The notes under the pieces: generated by a model
Told to the model about the DNA's origin: nothing
Seen by the model: the letters and a program-made list of their open reading frames with translations, nothing else
Database searches by the model: none
Origin: Monoplex corrugatus
Taxonomy: Eukaryota; Mollusca; Gastropoda; Littorinimorpha; Ranellidae
DNA: 64,000 bases
Direction of reading: 5' to 3'
Assembly: GCA_030674185.1 (NCBI GenBank)
Contig: JAPXFY010000030.1
Span: 37,554,036 to 37,618,035 of the forward strand
In this document: one piece after another, positions 27,812 through 43,257 of the stretch
Numbering within the stretch: the stretch's first letter is position 1
Layout of the letters: each line of letters opens with the position of its first letter
Made by a program: the position numbers and the translations under genes

Positions 27812-29534
27812 CTCTCTCTCTCTCTCTCTAACTCACTCACATGTATGTACACATAGATGTATGCTTCTTCCTCCTCCATTTTATTTACTTTCGTCCCTTC
27901 CACAATCTTGTCCTGCAGGCGGCGCTTTGACTTCCAGTCTCCATCACGTATGGACCGCAATGTGGAGATGTTCATGCAAATTGAAAAGTCGCTGGTAAGT
28001 CAGAAATTGATGCAGCTGCCAGCGATCTTCATCACCCCTGAAGTGGACAAAGCTCTGGCTTCCAAACTGAAGGATATCATCAAGCGTCACCAGGGGACTA
28101 TGATCGACAACGAGGATGATGCCTCCCACATAATCTATCCGTTGCCCGTCAACCAACCTGCGGATGGTGGGTGATGGTTGCTTTGCTTATACAGTTTGTG
28201 GTGCAGCATGTGAGAACCAGGTTACTGATTCATCCATCTATTACTTGAAAGAAATGTATTGTCTGTTCTTTGAATAATCATAAATAATGAATTGTAACAG
28301 ATCATGGTTGGTGGGGGATTGCCCCTGTTAACCAGTTATTCATAAATTTTAAGAATGTGTTTAAAGATTAAATCAGTATTAAGAAATGTGTAATTTAACC
28401 TGGTTTTGGCATACTGCATCACATTTATAAATTTTCTTAACCTCTTCACTGCGCTGTTGACGAGTGACGATCGTCATAGAAACCGTCGTCTGCAATGCTC
28501 TGTTGACGATCGCGGATCGTCCCGTATCAAACACTCTTTCTCTTTTCGTCTAGCACATGACAGAATCGTTCTATTTATGATTTGATTAGGTCCCTTGACA
28601 ATCTTCGCTCTTTGAGTGCCGTTTGTTCAAGTTATTTAGATCATTTGCATAATTTATCACGATCGATTGGCAAGGTGCTACGAAGTTGAGCTTTCAGTTT
28701 TTGAAGCGCTATGGCTGCCCCACAACGAACCTACACAGTTGCAGAAGTTATTGAAGCGATTTTTCGAGATCAAGACAGTGGAGATGAAGACTTCAAGCCA
28801 GCTGGCTTCGAACTTCGTGAAGTTGATGCCAACGACCCAGATTTTGATGTGGAGGAATCTTTGGGTGACTGATCGTCTGAATCAAAGTAGGCCTATGGAG
28901 ATCCGATTGTTCCAGATGCAGGTAGGTGTATTTGAGAGCTTTATTCATTTTATAACATGATTGTATTGCTTTCTTCTCAGTATATTTATAAATAGAACAG
29001 CTAAGTGTGTGTATTGATGGCTGAGCCCTTTGTTTGGGCCTGGTCAGCGAGCGAGCCAGTGACCGAGTGGGCAATGTGTTCGACCTGTGGGCGTGTCACT
29101 CGTCGCTCGCTCGTTGCACGCTGTGTGTGTCTTGTTGATGATTTGTTTTTCTGGTCGGCCTCTGTCCTGTGCTATCTCCCTGGCCTTTGTGTGTTTGTGT
29201 GAGGAGTAGGCTACTATCTCCATGGCCTGTGTGTGTTTATGTGAGGAGTAGGGTGGGAGCAGAGGGGTGTGCGTGTGTGTGTGTGTGTATGTGAGAGAGA
29301 GAAAGAGAGACAGAGAGAGAGAGAGACTGTTGGTGTGACTTTTTATAGGAAATTGAAAGCATTCAGTGATAATACTGACAGAAACAATGTTGTAATGAAG
29401 TCACTTTGGTAGAAGCAGTACTCACTGGGTTTCTTTGCAGTGTTTGCTTGAGGAAAATGAAAAGGGGCGTGGCATGGGGAGTGGCATGGGGGAGTAGCAT
29501 GCTACCTATGTCAGTGTGTGTGTGTGTGTATATA

Positions 29535-29581
<47 letters not shown>

Positions 29582-30884
29582 CTTTTTTAATTTCATAAAA
29601 TATGTGGAAATTTGAATCCTTGCTTTCACTGTGCTACAGGTATGATAATGCAGCATGGTGATGATGTTCGGCCTGGACCTGCTGTTGCTGGACCTGCTGT
29701 TGCTGGACCTGCTGTTGCTGGGCCTGCTAGAAGGGGAAGGGGAGCAAGAGGGGGAAGGAGAGGACTGTGTTTAGAAGACAGCTTCCAGAACTACCACACT
29801 CAGAAGCGTTTTTACTGGGGATAGACACTGGGAGATAAAACCCTTTCATTTTATGTGTGGCTAGGCTGTGCTTATATTGTGGCTGGACACTGCTTTCTGA
29901 CCTTTGTACAGTCTATATCTTCAAATCAAAGTGTGCTATAAACTGCTTGTGAGCTCCTGCATCACTTGATTACATCATCATTGACTTTAACATTTTTTTT
30001 ATTGCATTTCAAAGAGTACATGTGACACTCTGGTACATTATTTCATTTTGAAATTGTCATAAACACAATCTTCATTCAATTTCCTTTCATTTGATATATA
30101 CTTTTATGTATCTATCTTCAATGCCTTCTGAATTATAAGCAATTGAAAATAATAAGCGTGATTTTTGTATGTTTCTGAAAAAAATCTCAGCATGTGTCTT
30201 AGCAAAACATGATAGCAGCGAAAGGGTTAATTCAGCCAGTTTATCTGTTGCTTGTTTTTCAGCCAGTTCATCTACAGGGCCGAAAGTATTCTGCAACAGT
30301 TACTAGGCTTAGGAATATTATGTATTTATAGAGCTGATGATGTGGATGTATGCACACACATATTCATATATGCACGATTTCTTCAGTTATGTCATCAGTC
30401 TCTCGCTCTGAGCAGTGGACAGATACCTACATATTTCTAGTTTCATCAGCTGAAAGATTATCAGTACTTAAGACAATAAACACCTTGATGATTTAAAAAA
30501 AAAAAAATATGCGCATTACATGAATTTTAATTCAACACATGCATAAGCACACATTAACATGCCCACACACTGAGAGAGATGCAGAAGGATAGAGGTAAGG
30601 AGTGAGAGAGAGGGGAAGATAGAGAGGGGAATAGAGAGAGGGGGGAATAGAGAGAGAGAGAGCGGGGAAACATAAATAACTATTTGATTGTTAGTGTTTC
30701 TCGTTGAAAAGTCATTATGACAGCAAAGTAGCGGATTGTCAGTGTGTATTTTGTCATAAATTGTGTTTTCACAAATGACACAATTAGAACAGTTTTCAGT
30801 GTTTTTGTTGGTGTTTTCATGAGCTTCCAAATACTGACATGACTTATAGGATCTTTGACATGCATACCTGATGATCTGCTTGCT

Positions 30885-30983
<99 letters not shown>

Positions 30984-31815
30984 GGGACATAATCATGAAC
31001 AAGTATGCAAATACGTTGATCTGGGAGAGAGGAAGACTCTCACCCTTTACCCACCAGGCAGGAAATACCAAGGGAGGATCAAACCCCAGACTTTCTATCG
31101 TTACAAGTCTGATGTTTTACCCGTTTGACTACCGTGCCCATTGTAGATTTAGGTAAATGTTGATTATTGTAAATGACATGTGGTATGTTTTTTCGGAGAG
31201 GGTCTTCTTTTTGTATGTTTTTTTTGTCTTTTTAACATACGATATTTACTTTATAGTCTTTGATGTGTTCTAATGCCATGAAAAAACAAGACCCCACGAG
31301 TCAGCTTATTTTATTCTGTTTTGTTTTGTTTTTTAAACAGCATCAAACAGCATCGGAGAGAGAGTAACAAGACAAAGCAGCATGGAAAAAATGGCAGGTC
31401 ATTGAAAGTTTGGGTGGTATTGCGCACGCACATTCATGCGCGTGTACACTCATTTTAGCATCTCGTATTTGTGATTTAAGGTGTCATGAACACCGGATTG
31501 AAGGGCAGAATCAGAAGGTGCCAGTCTGGATACAGTATTCACAACGCAGGCTTCAGGATGGAGGTGCCTGCACTCAAAAACAACACACCACATCAGGAGC
31601 AGAGAGAGAATGATTGTTGATTATAGAGAATGATTGTTGAGTATAAATAATTCTAAGTTGGTTAATGCAGAAAGAGAAAATCCAGATCACATCAGGAGCG
31701 GAGAGAGAAAAGGAGGGAGGGAGGGGGGAGAGAAAGAAAGATTTTAAAAAAAAATTTCTCTATAAATAGAATAAATTGGTTGGTGTAGAGATAAAGAAAC
31801 CAAACCACATAAGGA

Positions 31816-31846
<31 letters not shown>

Positions 31847-34800
31847 TTGATTTTTCGTCATAAGTAGTTTGGTTGACATTGGGGTAGAGCTGCTGTCTTC
31901 CAGTCTGACTACACAAACCTAGCGTATGGCTTTCAGTCCACCCAGCTGTGAATGGGTACCTGACCCTCTTCAGAGGTGGGGAAGGTAAAGGATTGAGAAA
32001 AATAAAAATGGCACCACCCTCATATGGATGGGGCCAAGAAAAATTGAAGTCTACCATGACATTCACCTTTGATCTCAGGGTCATGGGACAACCTTTACCT
32101 CAATATAAGTTACACAGAGAAACAGACAAAGATTGACCTTGTGGTAATATAAGTTACACAGGGAAGCAGACACACATTCACCTTGTGGTCTTGCTCAGTA
32201 AATCTGTAGGGGAAATTAGTTATGGGGGGAAAAGCTCATATAGATAAAGGAATTTTAAGTGACGTTAATGAAAATGAACTGATGACAGAATGGTTATAAA
32301 ACCAAAAAATGAAACAAAGACGTCAGATAGATATGTATGGAAAAGAGACATCCTTCTACTCACCTTGGAGGTTAACATAACATTATCACAGACAAGACAC
32401 ATACCAGTTTCAGGATAGGATCTTCAACAGAGAACAGATAAAAATATACAAACACATTTACAAGACTCTTCTTCTTCTTCTTGGCGTACGCTGCTACACA
32501 ATCATCTGAGTCCGGGCGATGAATGCAGCCGTCTTTTCCAGCTCCTGTCTGCAGCCATGGAGTTTGGTTTTCAGCGGAGTGTCTGTCGGCCACACGTCCT
32601 GTCTTGCCACCTGGTGAAGGGGACATCTTTGGAGTATATGCTCCGTGGTTTGGTCTTCTTGACCGCAGGGACAGGTTGGGGAGGGCGCCAGCTTCAGTTT
32701 GCGGTACATGTGGCTGTTCAGCCTATTGTAACCAGTGCGCAACCTCACCAGGGCAACTTGCTGCTCTCTAGACAACAGGTGGTAGTCATCCCTGTGTCGT
32801 CTCGGCATGGAAAGCGCCCTGATGATGCTCCTCTTCTCATTGTAGCTGACGCTGTTGTTGGGTTGTTCTTCTCAGGCTCCCTCCTTAGCAAGGATATCAG
32901 CTCACTCATTCCCGGAGACTCCGCAGTGGGCTGGAATCCACTGCAGAACTGCTCTTCTGGTTGTGGCAACCTGGTGCAGAGCTCTAGACAGGAGGGGAAG
33001 CGTGTTGTTCTGGCATGCCTGCAGCACGGAGAGGGCATCAGACAAGAAGACAACTTGTCTGCAGTCATAGTCAGTAGCCTGAATCATGGAGGCCGCCTGC
33101 ATGAGTGCTTCTGTCTCAGCACGGTAGTTTGTACAGTGTCTTCCAGTGGCGACACTTGCTGTTGTTGTTTGTCCTCCTGGGAAAAGGACAAGGATGCCTG
33201 CACCCCCGTTGGCTATGGCGTTGGTTGCTGACTCGTCGGTGTATACATGTATCCATGCCTCCTGTGGGTACCTCTCAGCAATTATGGCCATTGTTAGGTA
33301 GTGTTTCACCTTGTCATCTTGTGTGTCTCCCGGTATGAGGTATGGGACGGTGGTGTGGACCTTGATATCAGGCTGGTCTAGTGTCCAGGGTTCTGGCATG
33401 TCTGTTGGGTAAAGGGGAGTGTGTCCTTGGGCAGATTTTCTTGGAACTGGCGAGTCAGCCTCTTGCTCTTGTGGACAAAGCTGCTCCTTTTCAGTCGGTT
33501 TACAAGACATAAACAGCATCAGCTTGAAATTGAAATGGAAAACATGCAAACAGTATGTAAATTCAATAATGGTGTTCTTTATGTTTTGTTTCTGCTCAAT
33601 TACTTTTTGCAGGTTGGTTGGTTCTTTTAATAGAACCTTGGATTCAAGATACATCCTCATTCAGTTCCAGTCTGCAGTGTTAGAACCTGGACTGTTTGCT
33701 GCCCATCTTAGTGTTTCCATCATTTTGGTGGTGTTAGCTTAGTGTTTCATAGGTTCCTCTCTTCCCCCTTCCCCATTTCAAATCAAGACTTGCACCCCCA
33801 GCGCATAAGGTTTTGTGTAGGCTCAGGGAGTCCTGCCAGATATAGCTGGCAGGATTTGGGTGGATGGTATTAGAATTGTCCAAGTGTGATGGTCCCTCTT
33901 GAGCAAACTCCAGACTTATCTACTCAGTATCACCAGTCTTTCTTGAAATTCATAAGACAAGATACTGAGTTTGAGTCCGCATGTATCTGAGTCAGACGAT
34001 CATAAAGAAGTGAAATCAAGACACATGGAATGGAGAGTGGAGAACTGCTATTCACACCATCTACTGTCTTGCATGCAGGGACCTCATCTAGTTCAAATTT
34101 TAGGGATAAAGGCAACGAGAAACAGTTCAGGCCTGACGGGAAAAAAAGAAAGAAAGAAAAAGAAAGAAAGCCAGTTCTCATGAATCAAGGGAATACCTGA
34201 AAATGGAGTGTGAGATCTATATGGTGTTGTGAAAATGGCATGCACAAAAGACCCATTCTCATCCTCATAGCATTGTGAAAAATTGTTCTGGATGCTGTGG
34301 GCCTTTGTGCCATGTTATTGTGGTGACTTCAGTTTTGATGGGTTTGAGCGTGTGTTGGAGAGCCACAATGAGCAGTATTAAGGGTAGTGATACTGGACCA
34401 TGGTATGAGGTAAGACAGCAACCTGCCATCTCCCCCCCCCCCCCCACACGCACACACACACACAAAATAGAAACTTGAAAACATTTGGCAGTTTGGAATT
34501 CAAATGTTCAAGGTTAATCAAAAAACAAAAAAAGAACCAACTGAATGCTTAAAATCATGCAAGATTTGAATGCTAAAGGATTGAGTAAACATCAAAAAGT
34601 GAAGTATGCCTAAAGTGTTTTAAAAAGAGGAGTGCGGGATTTGTTCAGGTGAAGAATACTTCCGCCCGGTCATGAAGCGTGACGCCCACTGTATGGTGCA
34701 CTGGTGGTTTTATCCTGAGAGGTCAGTGTTTAGTGAACATGTGTATATAAGTGTGCATGTGTGTATACATTGTGTGTGTGTGTGGTGTGTGTGGGCAGGG

Positions 34801-36230
34801 AAGTTTTTTGTCCCGTTTTTATTATCCATTGTTTGGTGTCTGTGATCTGTTTGTGACTGTGCGTTCGTGCTTGACAAAGGCTAGTTGGCTGAAAATTTGT
34901 GCTTGTTTTGTTTTGTTTTGTTGGATACGCGCTTATATTGGTTTTCTTGTTCTTCTGGCTCCTGTTTGCTTGGGTGCGGGCAGTCACGCTTGTTTTGGAT
35001 GTGTGTGTGTTTCGTGGTGGGAATGAGAGGGATATATGTTTAAAGTTTCATGAAGATGATGGAAATGACAATAAAGGTGATGATGATAACAACATTGATG
35101 AGAAGGATTGGTGAATTCACTAACTGGTTGATGATGTTGATGGTGATGTTGAATATAACAGAAAGATACAGTTCTCACAAGCAATGATTGTGATGATGGT
35201 GATGTTGAAATATAACTGAAAGATACAGTTCTCATGTGATGATGATGGTGATGTTGAAATATAACAGAAAGATACAGTTCTCACAAGTAATGATTGATGA
35301 TGATGATGGTGATGTTGAAATATAACAGAAAGATACAGTTCTCACAAGCAATAACAGAAAGATACAGTTCTCACAAGTAAGCATACACATGCTACCTTAC
35401 ACAGTTACAAAGCCCAAATCAGCACAGCAGCCTGTGCAACACACAAACCACAAACAAAACCACTCTTAACCTTTTTAGCTTCCATACGACCGCAGCCGAC
35501 TGTTCTGACCGCAACCTAGTTATCATCCAGTGAGATGATCTTGGTAAATTTAGGACTGCACACACATCCATTCACTGCAGATCGAGTGTGTAAAAGAATT
35601 ATGGGGGTATTTTCATTCATGCCGCATAGCGTGTGAAAAAATGGCGATGCCCTCTGTAGCAGACGGTTTTCAGGATGCAGATGATTCTCCAGATTATTCA
35701 AAGGAGGAATTAAATACTACTGTTCGTGAATTAGAAAAACATGAAGAAGATGTAGTTGAGTCAGTTATTGAGATTGGTGAGGGGGAAGATGATGAAAACT
35801 GTGATTTAGGAGAGCAGACTGACACAGAAGATAACGCACCGCTGGCCACTTTTCAGCAATCATGGCACCCAGCACTGGTTCCGCTAATGGTAAAGAAATT
35901 TGATCTCCTTGTCAGCTGATGCCAAACCTTTAGATTGTTTCTTTTTGTTTTTGTTCTGACAATTTGTAAACTGTAGTATGAACATTGAATGTAGTTTTGT
36001 CGTGGAAAGAAAAATAGTGACAAAAACTACCTGAACAAACTGTGTAAATACCTGAGGAGTACTTGGTGACATTTGGTGACCACTGTGAGTACTATCACAT
36101 GGAAATGCTGTTAGACACTTTAGCTAAGCCATACTCTTACTTCATTACTCATCTGTATGTGTTGTGGTCACACTCACACACTCTCACACACACACACACT
36201 CAACACACACATCACACACACACACACACA

Positions 36231-36298
<68 letters not shown>

Positions 36299-36540
36299 GC
36301 ACACACTTTAAGTTTATGAAGTTTGTACTTTAGAGTTAAATTTTCCATACACATTGTTGATGTTAATTGTTAGTGTTAAGTTCTTGTTCCATTTTTCTAT
36401 TTTCCTACCTACTTATGTCTATAACCTTGTCTCCTCTCTGCCCCAAATCCAACCTGCCCATGTCTCATCCTCTTTTTTTTCTTTTCTGTCTAATATCACT
36501 CATAGTGAAAAAACGTTTAAATCAAAGAACGAACGAACAC

Positions 36541-36596
<56 letters not shown>

Positions 36597-39500
36597 ACCA
36601 CACACACACACACACACACACACACTCTCTCTCACACACACTTGCACACACATTTCCTCGCACACATGCATGCGCTAATAATTGAATACCTTAAATAACA
36701 CTAACAGGAACCGTACATGACAAAACAAACCTCATAATCTTTATGTTCAGTTTTGTCTTCTTGTTTCAAATCACAGTGCTTAACGAAATAAAACCTTGTG
36801 TTTTTATATTCATGTATATTTGTTTCATATCACAGCTAAACTAACAGGAACCATGGTCAACAAAACAGTCGTGTTAATTTGTATGTTTATGTGTGTGTGT
36901 TGCTTATTACAGTTACGACTCCTGGGTCACAAACCTGAACATTGATTACGATGTGGAAACCTCCAACATTAATCATGAAGAAGCCCTGCATGTGAGTAGA
37001 AGTGAAGTGACTCATATGTTAGACATGCAAGGGTGATCACATTTCCTGAGCAACACTGCAGTTGTCTGTATTTCTTGGCCCTGATTGACACCAGGATATG
37101 TTATGATAGTAAGCACATAGTACAACCCTGATTGACACCAGGATATGTTATGATAGCACATAGTACAACACTGATTGACACCAGGATATGTTATGATAGC
37201 ACATAGTACAACCCTGATTGACACCAGGATATGTTATGATAGCACGTAGTACAACCCTGATTGACACCAGGATATATTATGATAGCACATAGTACAACAC
37301 TGATTGACACCAGGATATATTATGATAGCACATAGTACAACCCTGATTGACACCAGGATATATTATGATAGCACATAGTACAACACTGATTGACACCAGG
37401 ATATATTATGATAGCACATAGTACAACCCTGATTGACACCAGGATATATTATGATAGCACATAATACAACCCTGATTGACACCAGGATATATTATGATAG
37501 CACATAGTACAACCCTGATTGACACCAGGATATATTATGATAGTAAGCACATAGTACAACACTGATTGACACCAGGATATGTTATGATAGTAAGCACATA
37601 GTACAACCCTGATTGACACCAGGATATGTTATGATAGTAAGCACATAGTACAACACTGATTGACACCAGGATATGTTATGATAGTAAGCACATAGTACAA
37701 CACTGATTGACACCAGGATATATTATGATAGTAAGCACATAATACAACACTGATTGACACCAGGATATGTTATGATAGTAAGCACATAGTACAACACTGA
37801 TTGACACCAGGATATGTTATGATAGTAAGCACATAATACAACACTGATTGACACCAGGATATGTTATGATAGTAAGCACATAATACAACACTGATTGACA
37901 CCAGGATATGTTATGATAGTAAGCACATAGTACAACACTGATTGACACCAGGATATGTTATGATAGTAAGCACATAATACAACACTGATTGACACCAGGA
38001 TATGTTATGATAGTAAGCACATAATACAACACTGATTGACACCAGGATATGTTATGATAGTAAGCACATAATACAACCCTGATTGACACCAGGATATGTT
38101 ATGATATAAGCACATAGTACAACCCTGATTGACACCAGGATATGTTATGATAGTAAGCACATAATACAACCCTGATTGACACCAGGATATATTATGATAT
38201 AAGCACATAGTACAACCCTGTCATGCAGTCTAAATTCTGTGATTTAGGAATTTTTTAGGCCCCTTTCCATAGTCTTATATGTGAACAGAAATAAATCAGT
38301 TCACAATTACTGTAAATCACTTTTCGTGTAGTATTGTTCTCCAAAGCTGTTCGGGCTCATTGTGATTTACATATAATCGAGACTTTTTAATGGGTATTTT
38401 TATTTCCATAAGCCATCCACTGATATGGCTGAGGATCTTTGATGTTGTGCATACAGTAATGTGGACATGAGTGGGGCATAGGCTGTGGTAGATCTGCACG
38501 CATGTTGACGTTGGAGATCATAAAAATCTCTGCCCTATACCTACCAGATAGAGGTGGGTCAGATCCAAGACTTTTTGATTGGAAGTCTGATGTTTACCCA
38601 CATGACTATTGCACTTGTCAAATGTATTAGACATTCAGGATAAAGCCAAGGATTTGGGTTTTTAGGCCCTTGTTTGATTTCTGGAAGGAGTACTGAGAAA
38701 TGGGATGATCATCCGAAATGTCTGGGAAAAAGTTGGAATTTCTCCAAATCAGGTTCTCACTTAACTAGTGTCAAGAGAAAATTGGTCAGTACACGCCGGA
38801 ATATATTTATTCATTCATTTGTTTATTGTTTTGTGATATTGGTCTCGTTCTGACCTGACCTGATCTTCACTTGTTACAGGTGACAGCTCAATGGCTGTTG
38901 GACTTGGAGAAGTTCAATGAGTGGATGTCGGAAGAAGATTACATGGTGGATGATGAGTTTGATGTGAGTTTCTTTCTTATCACTTGAAAAGCAGAGCATT
39001 GTGTAGGTAGGTCCACCCCAAAAATTCAAAATTTTTGTTTGTTCACATAAAGAGAAAAACTTAATAGCATTTGAAAGACAACACAACACTGAATATCTCT
39101 GCCAAATTTTATCTTCCTATCAATGATAGTTCAAGAGTTATGAGCATTTAAAAATGCAAGAAAATGGCACAATTTAGCGATTTTAACGAAACACCATTTT
39201 TCTGGCTTGATAAATGGAGAATGAATACACAGACACAGCTGAAAATGATAAAACCAAAACTATATACTACTTACTGTAAGAATAATTTTTTCCAGGGGTA
39301 GGCAAGCCATAGTTTTTCATCCAGATCACTTCAAAAATGAGGAAAAACACATTTCTCGCAGGCGGAAAAAGATGACATGAGAGAGAAATAACACCAAATA
39401 GTAAACAAGCCATATCTCAACAACTACTGATGCTACAGACTAATTTCAAGTACCCTTTTGCTCAGAATAAAGAGTAGAACTTGAATTTCACACCCACAGG

Positions 39501-42500
39501 CTTCAAAAGAAGTTCTAAAGTAGTCAAAACTATCCTGAAACACAACCAGTTTTTACATATGGAAATCATGGCAAGTAATGTTCGCAAATGGCTCATACAG
39601 TACACCTAAGCCCCCAAGCTTGAAATACACCACAGAAAAAACTAACAGTAGCTTGAAATACACCACAGAAAAAAACTAACAGTGTTTTCTAGTGTATTTG
39701 GACCAGGAGAGCTGCAGCTTCTTCCAGTCATCGCTGGTCAGACACCACGTCCGGCCTACAGATTTCATATGGAAATCACTGAAAAAAATGTACCGTGAGC
39801 TCAGGTTATTTTCAATGTCACCAGACTCAGGCCACTTAAATACATTTGCAGAACCTCTCTGACTGAGGAAAGTCACTGCAGCTGTATTTCCGTCTTTGAT
39901 GCTTAGCACTTGGCCAATGTAGTAGCAAGGCTCTCCTCGCTCATCACTGTAAAACGCAGCAACAGTCTGTCCAGGCCCATTGAACTTGAAGTCCATGCCA
40001 TCCTGTTGCTCTTCCTCGTCTTCTTCGTCCTGATGCTCTTCCACAAGTGCTTCATCCTGTTCTTCTTCATCCTGATCTTGTCCTTCATCCTGATCTTGTC
40101 CTTCTTCTTCCTCCTCTTCAGACTCGTATTGTTGTCTTGGCTGGCAGATCCTTATCTGAGAATTCTTTCTCAAAGATGTGCTTGCAACTGTTTTGATGAC
40201 CTCTCGACATCTCCTGACTGGTACCTCCCTTTCCCCTATCAGCTCAATCATACACTTGGTTACTTTCTCATTGAACTTTCCTGATTTCAGGCGCGTTGTG
40301 ATCTCCTGGTCAGCCAGCTGGGCCTGCATTTCATTCAAGGATGATGTTGCCTTCTCCAAGTTTACCTGCAGCTTTTCCCTTTTCCTTCTTTGGTCACTGG
40401 CCTGGTCCAGTGCCTTTCTCTTCAAGGATTTCTGCTCACCAAGCTGTTGTATCAAGTCTTTTCTTGTCTTGATGTTAGCCTCAAGTTTTTCAAGCCTTTT
40501 CTTAGCTCGCCAGTTGCGCTTGTACACCGCAGAACTTTTCGCCTCCACACACTCACGCCGTTTCTCGCGCAGTTTTGCTTGAGTGGATGTCAAAATTGCC
40601 CGCAGTTTTGCGATGACAGATCGGTTGGCATTTAATTCTTTCGTTTGAACTTCCAATTGCTTCTGCAGACTTTGAACAGAGTCATTTGTTTCACACAAAC
40701 TTTGCTGGAGACCTGCCATTTCTGCTTCCTTCATTTGCAGTTTGAATAATGTCTCTGGACTATCTCTAATTTCCGGCATCAGGCTTGCCTGGATGCCCAC
40801 TGATGCCTGGCTTGGCTCTGCTGTTGCTGTTGGCTGTGAGTTTGATAAACACTGCAGTGAGGGCAACTTCTTTTTCTTTGTCTTGAATGTCGAGAGATCT
40901 CCATTTAAAGGAGACTCAAGGAACTCTGCCAGAGCTGCCTCCCCACCAACTTTCCCAACATTCTGTCTCAATTGCTTTCCTAGCGAGTGTATCTTGTCCA
41001 GCCTTGTCTTTAAATCTCTAGGCACTTCCTCAAGAAGCGCGCCAAACCAGGTATTCAGTTTCTGCGGCCTGAGCTTCTGTTGGTTGCAGAACTTGTGCAG
41101 CTCCTCTGCAAGACCAACAGGACATTTGATTTTTCCATGCCTCTCCAAGTTGTCCCGAAGTAAGTCCGCTTTGCTGATCTGAAACTTCACACAGAAGCTG
41201 CCAGGATACATGGTTTCTCTGGAATCTTCCAAAAAATCAGGATGACTGCCATCATCCCGGAAGTCTTTCACCACTGTCTCTACCATCGACTGGACTTTCG
41301 AAAATTCGCTGGAAGGGAAGAGCGACCGCAGAATAGAAGAGATTTCATCCCAAGACTTGCCTGTCTTTTCCTTCAACACCAGCAGCTGCAGAGAGAAACC
41401 TGTTGTTGAACTGGATCTCGGGCAATTTGGGTGGTCTACCCGGCCCTTTCTGGTCAAAACGAGCTAGCAACGCTGTCAGCTGGTCATCATCTGATAAAAA
41501 CATCAAACTTGCGCTTAGAATCGAGAAGAAAACACGTTAAAGAAAGCGAAACTACACAATCTAGGAAACCGGAAGTGAAGAGTTGTCTTTCCATAACAAC
41601 TTTCGCGATCTCATTGCCGAAGAATAAATCTCAAGATCATAATAAAAAAACAAACATCGAGCCAATATAAAAAATAATTGAGTCTTTGAAACACATTTCT
41701 TTCAATCCATTTCATCAACAGTACAAAATACGTTGAGATATTTCAGTATTTTCCAGCCAACTCAAGTCACTCAACACAAAGTTCGCTTTCTTAGCGCTAC
41801 TCGTATGCAGGTGCCCTAGAAACATTCATTTCATTCATTTCCTCTCAAGAAACAAAAGCGAAAAGTTTGCAAAGGCAGCGTAAACATATAAAATTATTTA
41901 AATATGATATTTACTTACCGACTAATTGGCGAATTCTCGAATCACAACACGATAATCCAGGCGAAGAGCAGCGCTCGCTCAGGCTGCCTGACGCAGCCGC
42001 CATCATGCACTCGAGAGCGGCACTCGGCTTCGATTCACATTGTTCCAAACAAAAGCGCGGCAAAGTGCAGTCGTCTGCGATTTCAACAGTGCACTTATTA
42101 AAAACTTCAAAGTCTAAGCTTCAATTTGATATAAAAATTGAAGCATCTTGATAAACAGTTCCGAAGATATCGGCTCTCAGAAAAGTTCCTTGTTTTCAAC
42201 TCGCGATATCAAATGGTTCTTACAAGGCTGTCTGCACAATAAATAGACCAATGGAATCGCTGGAAATTGGAGTTTCCAAGGACGCTAGTTCTAAAAATAG
42301 ACACAGCCACACTGCGAAGCGATCGCCGTGTTTCTGACCACACTCGTTTTGAACGCGCTGACGCAGTGTTAGTCATGGCGGCTTGGGTCGGAGCAAAGAC
42401 AACAGCACCCGCATTGTTTAACCATGAAGCGCTTCAAAGTTTTATATTTTATTGTAAAACAAACAACACAGTGTTGTAGAGCAGAAAACAAGCTTTATTT

Positions 42501-43216
42501 CAGTATATTTTTTAAACCATTTACTCAACATTTTAAGCAATATAAAGAGGATAAAAAATACACTCAAAATGCTCACAGCAAGCCGATGCTGACTGCTGCC
42601 ACTGCAGAAGCGGACCTATCTACATTGTAGGACTTTCCTGACCTGTTCTTGCAAACAGGGACATAAGTAGCTCACACAGAACCAATATATGAACAGCCTC
42701 AGAAAGGTGGTGAGGGTCTGCTCTGAGTTAAATTGATGTTTTAGTTGCAATTTGTTCTTTGGGCATTTCTTTAGATGTGCGATAAATTTCACAGAGAAAT
42801 TCACCTTCAAAAGGTAGTAAAATATGGTATCGATACCTCTCAGAAATGCTGTGATGAAATGACTTGAAAGTGGCAGTTATCACACTGCTGCTACAATGCT
42901 ACTGTATGTTTTGATGTCCTTAGGTATGCTAATATTTGTATTCAGGTGTGTTTTTTAAATCCCCTGTGTGATAAATTGGATGGAGCGGTCAAGGCCAGGG
43001 GCATGTTCTTAGATTATGTGCGTGAACGCATTGATATGTATACTGAATTTTCTCTTCTTTTTTTTCCTGTTGAAGTTTTGTTTGTTTTGAAACGGTTATA
43101 GCCCTGATATAGCTGTACGCAGTTGGCTGGGCTTTAAACAACAATAACCATAACCATAACCATGTTGGACTTGTTTCAACTGTTATTTGTGTGTGTTCAA
43201 GTCAGCCTTGTTTCAG

Positions 43217-43257
<41 letters not shown>

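Noticed and set aside
27995..28010. GTAAGT inside SMARCC exon 4 as an alternative donor
   Set aside because: The family sequence continues past it in frame ([21 protein letters not shown]), so it is read as codons for Val-Ser. Use as a minor donor cannot be excluded.
32557..33231. 224-codon plus-strand open frame
   Set aside because: It is the antisense shadow of the LINE RNase H domain on the minus strand, which has real motifs.
37065..38220. Regular direct repeats that might suggest a CRISPR array
   Set aside because: Units are contiguous, without unique spacers, in an animal intron; a minisatellite.
39910..41182. Several plus-strand open frames of 80-146 codons
   Set aside because: They are antisense shadows of the 593-codon minus-strand ORF, with leucine-, serine- and phenylalanine-rich noise.
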